From: Amoebophrya sp. A120
Lineage: Eukaryota; Sar; Dinophyceae; Syndiniales; Amoebophryaceae
DNA: 64,000 nt
Direction: 5' to 3'
NCBI GenBank assembly: GCA_905178155.1
Contig: CAJINV010000001.1
Coordinates: forward strand, 13,971,265-14,035,264
Shown here piece after piece: positions 62,801 to 64,000 of this stretch. The translations under genes and the position numbers were made by a program. The notes below the pieces were generated by a model. It was given only the letters and a program-made list of their open reading frames with translations, was not told where the DNA came from and searched no databases. Each line of letters begins with the position of its first letter. Within the stretch, counting starts at the first letter, position 1.

Positions 62801-64000
62801 AACCGGCACGTAGTAGAAGCCGGCGGCGCACCGCTTGATCTGCGCCGTGCCGTCCGCGTTCAGCACGATCGGTTTGTCGCTGTAGCAGTAATTCCGGGTG
62901 GCGTTCGTGCAGATCTTCGGCGAGTCCTTCTCCACGATCAGCCGCATCACGCGCATCAACTCCAAGTCGGACACGATGCCCTTGTCCAGGTCGTCGAAGG
63001 GGAAGCGGGTCAGGTTGTACGTTGTCGTCCAGTTCCCCGGATCGGTCCCGTTGCCCGCCGCATTCTCGCAGCCGCACTCCTCCGGCTCACAGCGGCCTGA
63101 TTTCCGACTGAACACGAAGCCGCGCCGGCATTCCTCGCAGATCGTGTACGGCATTTCCGCGCTGCACTCGGACTGCGCAAAGCCCCACTTCTTGCACCTG
63201 ACAACATCCTTCTTGCACGGCATGCACATGTCCTCCTTGGTGGCCTGGTTTTTCGTCATGAAGTTGCCCGTCCTGCACTTCAAAACCACTTCCGTCTTCA
63301 GCACGTCCGGCGGGGTACTGTACCGCATGACCGGGGCCTGGCCGCCCGAGTGCCGGTAGGCGGAGTCGAAGGTCCGGTCTAATAGGCCACGAAAGCTCTC
63401 CACGTTTTCCTCGCGGTTCATGCCAATTCGCGCGAACACGTCCTCGATGAACTCGGTGTTTGCGTACCCTGGCTTGTGCATCGCTTGGATCTCCACCGTG
63501 ACGTCGACCAACCACGCGGCGTGCCCGTCCGGAAGCCCCTCGGCGGACGGGTCCTGCGCGGTCGTGGGGTCACTGCTGACGACCAAGCTGCGGATGCGTA
63601 CCATGTCCATCGTCCACAGGGAAAAAAAGCGCATGAAGGACTTTTTCAGCGTGTCCGCGTAGTGCGAGTCGACACTGCCCGCGTTCTGGGGGATGTTGAT
63701 GGTCGGGATTTTCGGCGTCTCGCCCAAGTCGTACACGGCGTAAGAATGCAAATCCGGCTGCTGGAAGGGCTTGTCGTTTGCGCCGAAATAATCCAGCCTC
63801 GCACCAGAATCCGTGCGTGCGCCGACCATCATGTTTGCGGTGGGGAAATTGCAGTCCGGGTCGGCGCTGGTCAGCATGCTGCTCTTCGCCTGGTCCATGT
63901 CCTTCGCAAAAGCGACCGAGTACGTCTGCATGTCGTTCGGCCCGCTTTCCAAGCTGATCGCCACGTACCGTGCGTCGGTCGCGATAAAGCTCCCAAAGCA

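Overview
This window looks like nuclear DNA of a protist with a dinoflagellate-type genome. I favour a parasitic, Amoebophrya-like syndinian, but the species cannot be fixed from sequence alone. The evidence is: (i) every gene I can support lies on the minus strand across 64 kb, the unidirectional layout typical of dinoflagellates; (ii) genes are intron-rich with mostly GT-AG introns; (iii) several introns are transposon-like units with terminal inverted repeats and 5-bp direct repeats, and introns of this kind (introner elements) are reported from Amoebophrya and other protists; (iv) recognisable genes are eukaryotic and several are linked to the cilium.

Layout from low to high coordinates (transcription runs right to left). 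0.7-6.4 kb: a large low-complexity protein gene and its probable 5' part. 6.8-8.0 kb: a three-exon hypothetical gene. 8.4-9.2 kb: a 776-bp MITE-like element. 9.2-11.0 kb: GC-rich non-coding DNA. 11.0-12.7 kb: a decayed introner and a truncated glutaminase-A-like gene. 13.5-16.5 kb: one or two hypothetical genes. 17.2-24.0 kb: two ribosome-biogenesis genes, PNO1/DIM2 and SPB1 (2'-O-methyltransferase). 25.6-28.5 kb: two hypothetical proteins and protein phosphatase inhibitor 2. 29.4-31.5 kb: dynein light intermediate chain. 32.5-36.8 kb: two hypothetical genes. 37.3-42.8 kb: CFAP52, a ciliary WD-repeat protein. 43.4-54.2 kb: a hypothetical gene, a DENN-domain Rab-GEF-like gene and a 1,394-residue disordered protein. 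54.2-56.8 kb: CFAP20DC-like gene. 58.1 kb to the right edge: an uninterrupted ORF for a huge Cys-rich secreted or surface protein, open past the window.

The main discovery is a set of five intragenic elements in SPB1, CFAP52 and CFAP20DC. They belong to four terminal-repeat families and range from 251 bp to 2.29 kb. All begin TATC and end GATA, and all are flanked by perfect 5-bp target-site duplications. Removing each element plus one duplication copy restores conserved protein sequence in frame. In two genes a pair of elements isolates a microexon of 33 or 39 nt. Ordinary GT-AG introns sit in the same genes, and an 8-mer (GCATGACA or its complement) recurs in both kinds of intron. This suggests that ordinary introns here are aged introners. 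Exon coordinates were worked out by hand and may be off by a base or two; no transcript data were available.
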